A stretch of 64,000 nt of DNA from contig JBCAMK010000009.1 of assembly GCA_038503065.1 (NCBI GenBank), forward strand, positions 310,001 through 374,000. Reading direction: 5' to 3'. The notes beneath the pieces were generated by a model that saw only the letters and a list, made by a program, of their open reading frames with translations, was not told the origin of the DNA and searched no databases. Origin of the DNA: Paragyromitra xinjiangensis. Its lineage: Eukaryota > Ascomycota > Pezizomycetes > Pezizales > Discinaceae. Shown here in pieces: positions 12,414 to 23,771 of this stretch. Made by a program: the position numbers and the translations under genes. Each line of letters starts with the position of its first letter. The stretch's first letter is position 1.

Positions 12414-13191
12414 CGCCTACTTAGGCAATTAGCGACGTCACCTTCACCCTCAACCACACCAACACCGCTCACCACTCCTTTGTTTGCTTCCTTCGCACAA
12501 CGGCCCTTTATTTCCTTTGTTTCTCGCCCTATCCGCTCTTTGTTGCATTCTTTGACTCAATACGGCAGAGGCTATTCTGCTAGCTAATCCTTCTCATACC
12601 AGAGGCGGGGGTGGTGGAATCGGGCGGGGGGGGGTAGGTAGTAGTATGGCAGGCGGCTGATGAGGATGTTGGAGAGGGCCCGGGCGCAAAAAGGAATATG
12701 GAGTGTTTGTTTTGATACAGGATGCCCTATATATGGGGCTCAGGCTGCCCTTCGCTCCCAGTCAGCTCCTTCACCCCTCCCTCTACCGCTGTGGGCGAGT
12801 GCGTAGGAGACTCTGCCAGTTTGACGCAGAGATCTGATATTCGCTGCCTTCGCGCTGTGAAGAAGAGACTGCGTCGACGCGGACTTCGATGTCCTATAGC
12901 GAGGCACATATATGTGGATTATTAGGCGTGGAATCGAGCGAATAGGAAGGATATATTCGATACGAATTAGGCAAGGCAAGAGCCCGCCGCAAAGGAATAC
13001 GATACAAAATAGATAGATAGATAGGAAAGGATAGAGTAGTGAATAGGAATAGAATCGACAGGAAATGTTGAACAGTAATAGAAATCCTCCGCTGTCAATA
13101 CCCCTAACCCTTATACACGTGACCGCGCACGTGACTTACCCATCGCTTCCTTCCACCTCCCGCGCGCCCCACCACACCGCCTCAGGCTCGT
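12414..13191. promoter_or_regulatory. Part of the central divergent promoter region of Plavaka I
   Basis: This stretch lies upstream of the transposase start. Before gypsy C inserted it would have joined 23084-23771, upstream of the DUF6532-like gene. G-rich (12600-12670) and GATA-like (13008-13030, AGATAGATAGATAGG) runs are visible. No coding sequence is seen. The promoter function is inferred from position only. Confidence 0.4.
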
Positions 13192-13702
13192 TGTCACGGC
13201 TCGGGTAGTTCGGTTGGTAAGTTACTTGGTCGTTGACATCTTGTATTCATGGGTCACGTGTTCGGTTTTTGTTGTGGTGGTTTTCGTTTGGGTTCTATGT
13301 TGTTCGGTTGTTAGGACTATGCGTCGCAGGCTTAGTGTTGGGATTTCCTTATTCGGTTATGGGTTTATGTCGGTTGGAAGGTTTCGGTTGCGTTGTGTTT
13401 CCTTATCTGGTAGTGTTTGTTTGGTTATGAGTCATGATAGCGAGAAGGAAGGGTTTAGGGTTGAAGGATTCAGGGGGATAAATAGGCGAGCTGTTGGCGA
13501 GCGTTGGTGGTTTCTTTCCTTTCTTCTTCATCCTGTATCTTGTTCAATACACCTCGTCTCACCCTCGATCCACGACCAAACCACGTCCGTAGCGATCCCT
13601 TGAACTTAGAGTATATTGTGTGATGGATAGTCACCGTGCACTAAGTACCTGGTTGAGTTACGTGATACCTATATTTCCTCGTCTCGCGACCCGTCCATAA
13701 CA
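13192..13702 (+). repeat. LTR of gypsy family C, 5'-side copy
   Basis: It is 511 bp, TGTCACGG...CATAACA, exactly the length of the LTR at 22573-23083. The two differ at many sites, mostly transitions, so they are not the near-identical LTRs of a recent insertion. It abuts a truncated gene of Plavaka II at 13703 instead of a primer-binding site and gag. It is either the old 5' LTR of gypsy C with the following gag/protease region deleted, or a separate solo LTR. Flanking 5-mers (CTCGT left; GAAGG right) do not form a duplication. Confidence 0.82.
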
Positions 13703-14269
13703 GAAGGTCGTCAGCTTCTGGAAGATGGTATTAGCTGGGTCCCAGCCATATCCGCTTGTCTGGCGTGGTAGAGGTGCATCGCTGTTGTAGGCACCAATTA
13801 TGTCAGGATCGACGATGCAGACCTGAATGATGCGGGAAGGTGAAGGTGCAGCAGCGCCAGCAGCACCAGCGGCGGCGACGGCTCTAGTGAGGCCGGCAGC
13901 AGGCCCGTCAAAGTCACCATTATCTGCCATCTGCTTATCCGCTGCTGCTCTGGCAGCGTTCTTCTTCTTGATAGCGTCAAGGCAAAGGCATTTGATAGCC
14001 TTCTGAACGACTGCGGTATTCTCCTTTGGCCCTGCTCCTTCGTAGGCTTCCTTGAAGCGGCTCAGGTATTTGTGGCTGACTGCGTGCTCCTCACAAGCAG
14101 TCCAGGCAGCCTTTCCAGGGGTGTCGACGCCTGTGATACCGTGCTGAATAGCGTAGGAAACAATATCATCACGAACGATCAAATAGGCTTGATTGTTGGT
14201 TGCGCTGAAGCCCAACACTATTTTGAGATCTGCTGCAGTCATTTTAGTCGCTCTGGCGCGGGGCGGCAT
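13703..14269 (-). pseudogene. Second gene of Plavaka II, 3' truncated
   Basis: It starts with MPPRARATKMTAADLKIV and reads about 190 codons before running into the LTR at 13702, so the original C-terminus is gone. An alanine-rich stretch lies near the middle (TRAVAAAGAAGAAAP) and basic residues near 110-120. I do not recognise a domain. It is placed head-to-head with the transposase, the same position the DUF6532-like gene has in Plavaka I, so it is probably the accessory gene of this element; the two proteins are not obviously related by eye. Confidence 0.6.
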
Positions 14270-14979
14270 CTTGGTAGGGGTGCTTGCCGGCTTGGGGGAG
14301 GTCGGTTGGGTTGATGATTGCCGGGGTGATCGATATACGGGAGTTTTTTGTCGCGGGGGGGTTAAGGCAGGGATATTGGTCGTAAGGATGGATCTGTTTG
14401 CGACGGCTTGCGAGAGGTCGGTACACTGTTTGGTGGGGTTGTTTGATTGTTTAGATTGGGCGGGGGGGTTTTGTTTGCTCTGCTTGGTTCTGACTCGGTT
14501 GGAGGCGCCATATCTGCCATTTTATAGCCTTTGCTGGCTATTCAAGCTGGAAGGCAAGATTGCGAGAGCAGCAACTTGAAACGTTGAGCTGAATAGCAGC
14601 TGCAGCTTGAAACGCTGCATTGAAGGAGGCTGCGAGGGAGGAGGTGGTGGTGTGAATAGTGCGAGGAGGTGGAGGTTGGAGGTTGGAAGGTGAGGGGGTG
14701 GAGGGTTGACGTAAGAGTTAGCAAATCCGAAACTCTTAAAGGACTCAGGGTTAGGGTTATACAGCACTAGCGCTATTTCAATATGCGCAAAAGTTGTGAA
14801 AGGAACCTGCCGACCTCCTGTAGGCTGGTGGAGGATCCACACGCCAGAAAATCTCAGGATTTAGAGCAACTTTTTTTTTGAGGATCCTGCTGCTGTTGAG
14901 CTGCAATTGAGCTGGTCGTCAAGCTTCAAAGACAGACTGCATCGGCTGCAAAGGTCCGAGCTGTTGCGTTGCGGCTCTT
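14270..14979. promoter_or_regulatory. Divergent promoter region of Plavaka II
   Basis: The spacer between the two element genes contains a G-rich half (14275-14510) and imperfect short repeats of GCAGCTGCAGCTTGAAACG type (14560-14620). No ORF with support lies inside. The transposase start may also lie downstream, at the MPDRCPFC methionine near 15166. Confidence 0.4.
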
Positions 14980-17900
14980 ATGCTGAATCAGGCGCCATAT
15001 CAACCCCCGACGTCAGCTCAACCCCTGATCTCAACCCCCGAAGACACGGCTGGGAGTGCTATGAGCTCTTCTCCGGCTCTTCAGAGGTCGTCAATGCCGG
15101 ACCATCAGTCCCCTATTATTCCACAACACCTCGCTACCCCTTTTACTACCAAACCTCCAAACATGCCAGACCGCTGCCCCTTCTGTCGATATTCCTACAA
15201 CTACAGCTCAGCTTTGATAACCCATATCTTGACCAAGCACCCTGAGCAAGCAGAAGTTTATCTTGACGATCCACTGACGGACCAAGAAGAGCCGGCAGAG
15301 GACTACCTCGATAGAAGGAGTGATAGATCATCAATTTACGATTCGGACAATAATTCAGATGAAGAACCAGCTACAGCCTCTGATGCTGAAGACAACGATA
15401 ATGGTGCAGCCGAAGTCCCCAGCATCAGTCAAAGCTTCTTACCGGATGCAGGGAGGCCGGCAGGAAGCGTGCCAGGCTTCCTAGAAGCTCAGGAAAGCTT
15501 GCTCCAATTCCCTTTATTCCCCTTCCACACTGCTTATGACTTCCATTTAGCCAAATGGTTTATTGATACCAAAACGACGAAGACTGGCATCGAGGAATAC
15601 TTCAAGAAAGGTCTTTACCTTGGTGCCGGCTCCTATCGGTCCGCCTACACCCTCTACAAGGTGATTGAGAACCTGCCGACGACCTTAGGAGAGCCAAGCT
15701 GGACCTTCATCGAGGAGGAGATTGATGGGGAGCCTTTTGTATTCTGTCATCGCGATCCTATGGTTTGTATACGATATTTGCTAGCCCAAACAGCATATTC
15801 AGGGGAAATGGTCTACGCTCCGGTGAAGGAATTCAACCCTGCCGGTGAAAGAATGTATTCAGAAATGCATACAGCTGATTGGTGGTGGGATCTCCAGGTT
15901 AGCTCCCGACCTCACAGGAGCCGTCAGAGTTTGCTAATCAGTTGTAGGAAACCCTCCCCGCTGGCTCCACATTGATTCCAATTCTTTGCTCGTCGGATCA
16001 AACACATCTTACCAACTTCTCAGGCGATAAAAAGGCTTGGCCCATCTATTTGACGATAGGCAATATCAAATCCACACTTCGAAACAAACCTTCCACAATG
16101 GCATCGTTACTGTTGGCACTGCTTCCCGTCCCGCCAAAGGTCAGCAAGTTGAAGGTCAAGGCTGCTGAAGCACAAAGGTCAAGAAATCGCGCGGTCCTAG
16201 ATCTTGCCATGGAAAGGACTATGTCAACCCTCCACAAGCCGGCAACAAGCGGTGTTCAGCTTCCATGTGCTGATGGTCAGCTGCGATTCTGCTTTCCAGT
16301 AGTCTGCGGCTGGTTGGCAGACCATTTAGAGCACGTCACCCTCCAACACCTAAAGAATAATGCTTGCCCCGTCTGCGAAATTGACGCCTCTAGTCTAGGT
16401 CAGCTTTGTACGCAGCCCTTTCCAGTACGCAATCACGATTGCTACAAGGCTCGAGTAAAACGCTACCAAGAGACAGGCTTGATCGGGGATCTAGACTGGC
16501 TGCAGCAGAGGGGTATAAAAGCACTCATGAACAGCTTTTGGCGGCTTCCCAGAGTCCGGCCAGAAGCTCTATGGAAGCCTGACCTTTTACATACAGTCTA
16601 TTTAGGTCTTTTGAAGCATATGATGGAATGGATCCAAGGCTTCCTTGGCAAATACAACCGACTCGACCAATTCAACAAAGTATGGAAGTCCATTCCTCCC
16701 TACATCAGCAAGAACAAAAAATGACCTATTTGAAATTAGGATCATGTTCTTACCTCTATGACCTATTTGGCTCCTATTTGGACCTCTGTGGCCTCTGTGG
16801 CCTCTACAGAGGAAAATATTGAAATTTCCTCGGAAACCTCCACAGAGGAATGTTGACCTCTGCAGAGGCCACAGAGGCCAAATAGGAGCCAAATAGGCCA
16901 CAGAGGTCAAATAGGCCACAGAGGAATGTCGTTTGTTTTTGCTGATGTATACGGGCATCACAGTTCCCAAAAGGGCCTATCGAGAGGTGACTCAGTGGCA
17001 GGGCAAAGAGATGCGGAACCTTGGTCGATTCCTCCTAGTAGCAGTGACAGTTGCTCTGCGGAAGCCGACGACCTCTGAAAGGCCGGCATTCAAGAGAGCT
17101 CTGGACTGTATCCAAGCCTTGATCGATTTCCACCTAATGGCTCAATATCGCAGCCACACCGAACAGACTATTGACTATATGGAAGGCTATTTGAAGGACT
17201 TCCACGAGCATAAGGATATCTTCCTCGAATTCCGCAAATCAAAGGCGACGAATGCGAAAGCAAAGAGAGCCAACAAAGCCATGCGGCAAGCTCAGGAGGA
17301 GGAATCGTTGACGGCCTCTCGTGTACGGCGAAGAGGCGAAAGGTGGTGGTAGAAGATAGATTGGAGAGGTCAGAGCAGCGCCAGGATATCTACCGCCAAG
17401 AATCTCACTTCAACTTCATCAAGATGCATCTATTGAGCCACTTCAGCGCACATGTCAGGCAGTTCGGTAATATTGTTGCCTACTCCACAGAGGTCGGCGA
17501 AGCCTCACATCAAGAACAGATCAAAGTCAGTTATCGCGCCTCAAATAAGATCAATGCAACCAAGCAGATCTTAGAGCACTATTCTCGTCGACACTTGATG
17601 GCCATGCGTATCATATCCATTCGGGAGGCGACTCGTGAGAGGCCGGCGGGGTCACTCCCAAAAGATGTAAGAGATCTCCTAGAGAAGGAAAGGGTTCCAG
17701 CTTGGTGCGAGCCAGATATCAGAGCGGAAAGAAAGCCCCCATCTTACCTCCGAGGGCGTATAAGCGCCCGTTTGACTCAATCCCTCGAAGATGTGATGCT
17801 GGATATTGGTGATACCAAGGGTCTATTAGTGCAGAAGGTAGAGTCATATAACAGTACTTTGCCGGACTCCCAGAGGTTGCCAACCGACAACGTCAAACTA

Positions 17901-18377
17901 AGGCTGTGCCCAGCGGAGCGTTTTACACAGCTTCAGGTCCCCATGCTCAAATTCCAAGAGACCAATATCTATACCATACACCGCCTTCGATGCACGATCA
18001 ATATGCCATTTCGAGGAGGGGCTGCAAGGAATGACTGGGTTTGGGTTATGGTAGGAAACGAGACCGAATATGGTGCCTTGCGTGGGCGCTTACCTGGCCG
18101 ATTGAGATGCTTGTTTAAGCTCCGCGATCCGAGCTCGGGACGTACCCATCGGCTTGCGCTCGTCAAAATGCTTCGATTGGATGGTGCCGGCCTCTTGGAG
18201 GCCAACAGCAGCTTAATTAGAGTTGGCCTTCGTAATGTGCGGATTCCTGGTAATGACGAGTGGGTTGTGAGTGTAGCTTCGATTACAGGGATGGCGCATC
18301 TAGTGCAGGATCTAGAAGAGGGCTATTGGTATGTAAATAGCAGGGTGGATCTTGAGACATTCAATGACATATACTAG
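14980..18377 (+). pseudogene. Plavaka transposase II, nearly intact but interrupted
   Basis: The N-terminus has a C2H2 finger (CPFCRYSY...THILTKH) followed by an acidic linker. Conserved blocks YAPVKEFNPAGERMYSE and HTADWWWDLQ precede a 50-nt intron (15898-15947, GTTAGC...GTTGTAG) that joins in frame to ETLPAGSTLIP and HLTNFSGDKKAWPIY. Later blocks are CPVCEIDAS, TQWQGKEMRNLG and SHFNFIKMHLLSHF, ending LETFNDIY. Two lesions are seen: a 245-bp MITE at 16703-16947, and a one-base frameshift at the GGTGGTGGTAG run near 17343-17352. Removing the MITE with one TA copy restores the frame (IPPYTGITVPKRAYRE). It is the least damaged transposase candidate for the CATCAGC family here. Confidence 0.9.
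16703..16947. mobile_element. CATCAGC MITE 3 (245 bp) inside transposase II
   Basis: The ends are CATCAGCAAGAACAAAAAA and TTTGTTTTTGCTGATG, flanked by TA on both sides (16701-16702 and 16948-16949). The interior is almost one long imperfect palindrome built on CCTCTGTGGCC / GGCCACAGAGG and AGGAGCCAAATAGG. Related CCACAGAGGAAT sequence occurs at the element end at 26808. Confidence 0.93.
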
Positions 18378-18399
18378 AGAGGCTGGAACTTACAGCAAG

Positions 18400-19010
18400 A
18401 ATCCATTACCGACCTACCAGAGGTCGACATGAATGCTTACACAACGAAAGTCGATTCAAAGGGGTAGTCGCTGGCGGGTCAAAATGAAGGGCTCACACAA
18501 CAAAAGTCGATACAATTCACGTGGAGTCGGAAGGTGGACCTGTATATAGAACGTGGCAACGACCTACTAGAGGTCGACATGAAGGGCTTACACAACGAGA
18601 GTCGATTCAAGAGGGTAGTCGCTGGCGGGTCAAAATGAAGGGCTCACACAGCAAAAGTCGATCCAATTCACGTGGAGTCGCTGGCGGGTCAAAATGAAGG
18701 GCTCACACAGCAAAAGTCGATCCAATTCACGTGGAGTCGCTGGCGGGTCAAAATGAAGGGTTCACACAACAAAAGTCGATCCAATTCACGTGGAGTTGGA
18801 AGGTGGACCTGTATATAGAACGTGGCAACGACCTACTAGAGGTCGACATGAAGGGCTTACACAACGAGAGTCGATTCAAGAGGGTAGTCGCTGGCGGGTC
18901 AAAATGAAGGGCTCACACAACAAAAGTCGATCCAATTCACGTGGAGTCGGAAGGTGGACCTGTACATAGAATGTGGCGACGACCTACTAGAGGTCGTCAA
19001 TGAATAGTAA
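18400..19010. repeat. Right subterminal repeats of Plavaka II
   Basis: These are direct repeats mixing TCGCTGGCGGGTCAAAATGA, AGGGCTCACACAACAAAAGT and CGATCCAATTCACGTGGAGT, with a longer module GACCTACTAGAGGTCGACAT. Five or more copies occur between the transposase stop and the right terminus. They are probable transposase-binding repeats (inferred). No gene is present. Confidence 0.82.
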
Positions 19011-19291
19011 TTCGGGTCGGAAAGTGTCTCCAGCACCAAGGAACAATGCCACCTGGCGGCAGGCTGCAGCAGTGGTGGTGTCCTGAAGAAGGTCAAAAGG
19101 CAAGGGGACCGTTCAGAAGGCACGGCATGGATACAGCCACTGGAAGATGACGACCTGAGAGAGGTCGTCAGGAGGTTCTTTCAGCTCGCAACGGTCTTCC
19201 AAGCGCTTTGGAAGGCACGAAACTAATCTGGCGGAATATGGCCTTCTGGAAGACAAGAAAGTGTCGGGGTGACATTTTTTTTTTGCTGATG

Positions 19292-22200
19292 CTCCAACTT
19301 CACGATGTTCACCTACAATTTGCTCAACGAACCCTTACGTTTGATTCCCCTTTCTGTCACCAACGCTGTCTCAAGGAAAATCACCCCGTCACCGTTAAGG
19401 GTATCTCTGTCGAACTAGGAAAAACCGATATTTGTGCTATCAAAGTGGGGAATATGAAACGACTCCTGAAACGTAAAGGAGTTCAAATCTTCTCAGTTAC
19501 CCTAAAGGACATTGAACTTGCCCTGAAAAAGAAGGACGCTTTAGACCCCAGAGAAGTGGTGCCTAATCAGTACCACGATTACCTGGACATCTTCTCGGAA
19601 GAGAAAGCTAACATTCTTGCCTCCCACCGACCCTACGATCATAAAATCATCCTGCAGGAAGGAACAACTCCACCGTTTAGTCCTTTATATGGCATGTCGC
19701 GAGGAGAATTGGAAGTAATGAAGGAAAGCCTGGAAATCGACCTGAAACGACGATTCATTGAACCCAGTTCCTCACCCGCCGGTGCACCAGTTCTCTTCGT
19801 CAGAAAACCAGGAGGAGGCCTCAGGTTTTGCGTCGATTACCGAGGACTTAATTCCATCACTGTAAAAGATCGGTATCCCCTACCGTTGATCAAGGAAACC
19901 CTCGACCGGTTATGCAAAGCTCGCTGGTTTACCAAACTTGACCTGAAGCACGCTTATCATTTGGTAAGAATCGCAGAAGGAGACGAGTGGAAAACCGCCT
20001 TTAGAACCAGATATGGTCACTTCCAGTACAACGTCATGCCGTTTGGTCTTACCAACGCCCCCGCCACGTTTCAACGGTTTATTAATGACACCCTTCGAGA
20101 CCACCTGGACCTGTTTTGCACAGCATACCTTGACGACATCCTCATTTATAGTGATTCGTTAGAAGAACATGAGGAACACGTAAGAAAAGTCCTAGAATCA
20201 CCAAGAAGGGCTGGATTATACTTGGAACCACGGAAGTGCCATTTTCATGCCACCGAAACAACTTATCTCGGCTTGATTATTACCTGCGATGGCATCAAGA
20301 TGGATCCTAAGAAAGTACAAGCCATTCTAGAATGGGAAATTCCACAATCAGTAAAAGATATTCAAGGATTCCTAGGCTTTGCAAATTTCTATCGACGTTT
20401 CATCCTCAACTATTCTAAAATAGTATCCCCACTAACAGCGCTAACGAAAAAAGACATCAAATTCTTATGGTCCCCGGAATGTCAAAAAGCCTTCGATAAA
20501 CTGAAACGCATGTTCTCTTCTGCTCCAATCCTGATACACTTCGATCCGGAAAAAGATATCATAGTAGAAACGGATGCATCAGACTATGTCTCTGGAGGAA
20601 TCCTATCACAATACGGTCCAGACAGTATCCTTCACCCCATCGCGTTTTATTCCAAAAAACATTCACCAGCTGAATGTAACTATGAAATCTACGACAAAGA
20701 GTTACTCGCGATAGTCCGAGCCTTCAAAGAATGGAGACCAGAACTGGAAGCAACCAAAAATCCCATTGCAGTACTTTGCGACCACAGAAACCTGGAATAT
20801 TTCATGTCAACAAAACTTCTTAACTGTTGACAAGCCCGCTGGTCTGAATTTTTATCCCGTTTTAATTTTAAAATAATTTATCGACCAGGAAAACAAAGCG
20901 GAAAACCAGATGCATTAACAAGAAGGTCAGGAGACCTACCTAAAGAGGGGGATGAACGCCTGTCAAGTCAGATTCAGACGGTGCTGAAAAAAGAAAATCT
21001 TGATCCTAAGCTAAGTTTGTTCGCGGGTTCTTTGTCAAACGAATCCGTTGAAGGAATGTCCATGTTGAAAAAACTGTTCGAAGATGCCTATAAAGCTGAC
21101 CCGTTCCCAAAAAAGGTACTCAAGATGCTCAACGATAAAGTTCAACAGTCCAAAGAAATTTCTTTAGCGGAATGTTCCGATGATGAAGGGAGACTTTGTT
21201 ACCGAGACCGACTTTTTGTCCCCGATCATTCTGATCTTCAACTTTATTTAGTTAAACAACATCACGATACACCCGCAGCAGGACATCCCGGAAGAACGAA
21301 GACCTTCGACCTCCTTGCCAGAAAGTATTATTGGCCAAAGATGAGACAATATGTCGAGAGATATGTCCGAAACTGCCATACCTGTAGCCGAAGTAAAGCG
21401 CCTCGCCACGCACCCTACAGAGTATTACGCCCGCTACCCATCCCAGAACGACCCTGGAAGGACATTTCAATGGACTTTGTTACAGGATTACCAGAAAGCA
21501 ATGGGTTCGATGCTGTAATGGTAGTAGTGGATCGATTATCCAAAATGCGACACCTGATCCCATGCCATACCACTACAGGATCTGAAGACCTCGTTCAATT
21601 GTATCTCGATTACGTTTGGAAACTCCATGGCTTACCAAAATCTATCGTATCGGATCGTGGTACCCAGTTTGTTTCAAAGTTTTGGAAATCCCTCTGCGCC
21701 CGTCTGAAAATTGATGTCAGATTATCTACAGCGTTCCACCCTCAGACTGATGGACAAACGGAAAATGCCAACACAGTCATGGAACAGTACCTTCAAGCGT
21801 TTGTATCATATCAACAAGATGACTGGGCCCAATGGTTATCGTCGGCAGAATTTGCAGCCAATAACGCCACCTCCGAATCCACGCGGTTATCACCTTTCTT
21901 TGCGAATTATGGATTTGACCCCGATTTTGATGTGGAACTCCAAGAAAATTACGGACCAAGCAATACGCATGCGGAGGACATAGCAGACAAGATGAAGGAA
22001 CTTCATGAAACCTTGGTCTTGGAAATGCAGTATGCCCAAGCAAGATATGAAGAATATGCTAATCGAACCCGAGTCCCTGCACCGAAGTATAACGTCGGTG
22101 ATGAAGTTTGGTTATCCACTAAAAACCTCAGAACCAAACGACCTTTACGCAAGCTGGACCATAAACGAATTGGCAAGTTCAAAGTTAAGCGTGTGGTTAG

Positions 22201-22561
22201 CCCTTATGCCTATGAACTCGAACTCCCCGACACTATGAATGTGCACCCTGTATTCCATGTATCGTTAATGGACCCCGCACCTAACGACCCTGTTCCTGGT
22301 CAAGAAATACTTCCCCCACCCCCGGTTGAAATCGAAGGAGAACAGGAATGGGAAGTTGAAGAGGTTCTGGATTCTAGGAAACGAGGGAGAGGAGTTCAAT
22401 ATTTGGTAAAGTGGACTGGTTACCCCCAAGCGGAATGGAGGCCATCTTCAATCTTCGATCTTGACGAATCACAATCTGTTAATGATTTCCATCGTCGCTA
22501 TCCTGACAAACCTCGCCCGTCCGGTTATTCAACTGAGTCCTCGGAGGACCTCGGACCTTGA
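19292..22561 (+). pseudogene. pol of gypsy family C, 5' truncated, one nonsense codon
   Basis: The frame is open from the Plavaka II right end (LQLHDVHLQFAQ, matching the post-protease region of gypsy B) to the stop at 22559-22561. It carries the RT with YLDD, RNase H with ETDASDY, an HHCC finger, the DDE integrase (FVTGLPES, SDRGTQFVS, HPQTDGQTEN) and a C-terminal chromodomain (WEVEEVLDS...LVKWTGY). The only break is TGA at 20828-20830, where TGTTGA replaces the CGTCGA of copy B; this is two C-to-T changes. Gag and protease are missing because of the Plavaka II insertion and deletion upstream. It is a related but distinct lineage from gypsy A/B. Confidence 0.92.
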
Positions 22562-22572
22562 GGAGGGACTAC

Positions 22573-23083
22573 TGTCACGGCTCGGGTAGTTTAGTTGGTA
22601 AGTTATTTGGTCGTTGATGTTTTGTATTCATGGGTCACGTGTTCAGTTCTTGTTGTGGAGGTTTTCCTTTGGGTTTTATGTTGTTTGGTTGTTAGGATTA
22701 TGCGTTGCAGGTTTAGCGTTGGGATTTCCTTATTCGGTTATGGGTTCATGTTGGTCGGAAGGTTTCGGTTGCGTTGTGTTTCCTTGTTTGGTAATGTTTG
22801 TTCGGATGTGAGTCATGTCAGCAAGAAGGAAGGGTTTAGGGTTGATGGATTCAGGGGGATAAATAGGCGAGCTGTTGGCGAGCGTTGGTGGTTTCTTTCC
22901 TTTCTTCTCCATCCTGTATCTTGTTCAATACACCTTGTTCCATCCTCGACCCACGACCAAACCACGTCCGTAACGATCCCTTGAACTTAGAGTATATTGT
23001 GTGACGGATAGTCACCGTGCACTAAGTACCTAGTTGAGTTGCGTGATACCTGTAATTCCTTGTCCCTGGGCTCGTCCGTAACA
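22573..23083 (+). repeat. 3' LTR of gypsy family C
   Basis: It is 511 bp, TGTCACGGCTCGGG...CGTCCGTAACA, and follows a polypurine-like GAGGAGGGACTAC. It is collinear with 13192-13702 but diverged by many transitions. An open stretch inside (about 22595-22984) is LTR sequence, not a gene. Confidence 0.9.
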
Positions 23084-23149
23084 ACGAGGATGATACGAGA
23101 GTTGACGTGCTGGTAGATACTGAGGCTGAGAAATGATGGGATTTGGGGG

Positions 23150-23640
23150 AAGCGTATTATTAGGCAGCTTTGGTATACTATCCTATCCCCGCCTTCAGCC
23201 TCTTGCAGTCGCTGACCCATTGGATATCCTGCGCAGGTATTAGTAGGAGGGTATTTCTTTGTTTTTGTACTATTTCTTATCTCCGGTCGGCTCGTTGTGT
23301 TTTGTTGGAGTATTATTAGGCAGCTTTGGTACGCTATCCAATCCCCGCCTTCAGCCTCTTGCAGTTGCTGACCCATTGGATATCCTATCACAGGCGCAGG
23401 TACTAGGAGGATATTTCTTTGTTTTTTTGCTATTTCTTATCTCTGGTCGGCTCGTGTTTTGTTGGAGACTTGGCGGAAGCGTATTATTAGGCAGCTTTGG
23501 TATACTACCCTATCCCCCGCCTTCAGCTTCTTGCGGCTGCTGACCCATCGGATATCCTATCACAGGCGCAGGCACTACAGTAGGATATCAGGTTCTTAGT
23601 TTTATACTATTTTTTATCTCTGGTCGGTTCGTTGTATTGG
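23150..23640. repeat. Three tandem ~160-bp repeats in Plavaka I
   Basis: The phrase TATTATTAGGCAGCTTTGGT recurs at about 23153, 23308 and 23480. Each copy continues through CCTTCAGCCTCTTGCAG, CTGACCCATTGGATATCCT and TTTCTTATCTCYGGTCGG. Unit lengths are ~155 and ~172 bp. It lies upstream of the DUF6532-like gene, so it could be a promoter repeat of the element. Confidence 0.82.
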
Positions 23641-23771
23641 TCTAGTTGGTCGGGTTAGCGGCCAGTCGGTATCTATAGCCTAGCCTCAGAGCAAATAGCT
23701 TGCTCTCGTATGATGTAAGTGTATTCTTACCTTATTCGTATTAGCGTCCGTAGCAAATCAATGCTTTAGGC

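Larger units (their letters stand above)
13703..19291. mobile_element. Plavaka-type DNA transposon II (left end missing)
   Basis: A gene on the minus strand (13703-14269) and a Plavaka transposase on the plus strand (14980-18377) diverge from a ~0.7-kb spacer. They are followed by subterminal repeats (18400-19010) and a right terminus TTTTTTTTTTGCTGATG ending at 19291. The last ~60 bp are, inverted, nearly identical to the left end of the non-autonomous element at 31695. The right end is inserted in the pol frame of gypsy C. No left CATCAGC end is found; the element stops at the LTR ending 13702. Confidence 0.8.

Noticed and set aside
22595..22984. Hydrophobic ORF, also at 13214-13603, as a small membrane protein
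   Set aside because: Both lie wholly within the 511-bp LTRs of gypsy family C; frame conservation follows from LTR homology.
13187..23088. Flanks CTCGT and ACGAG of the gypsy C LTR pair as target duplication
   Set aside because: They are reverse complements, not direct repeats, and the two LTRs are too diverged to be one recent insertion; a chance match is likely.
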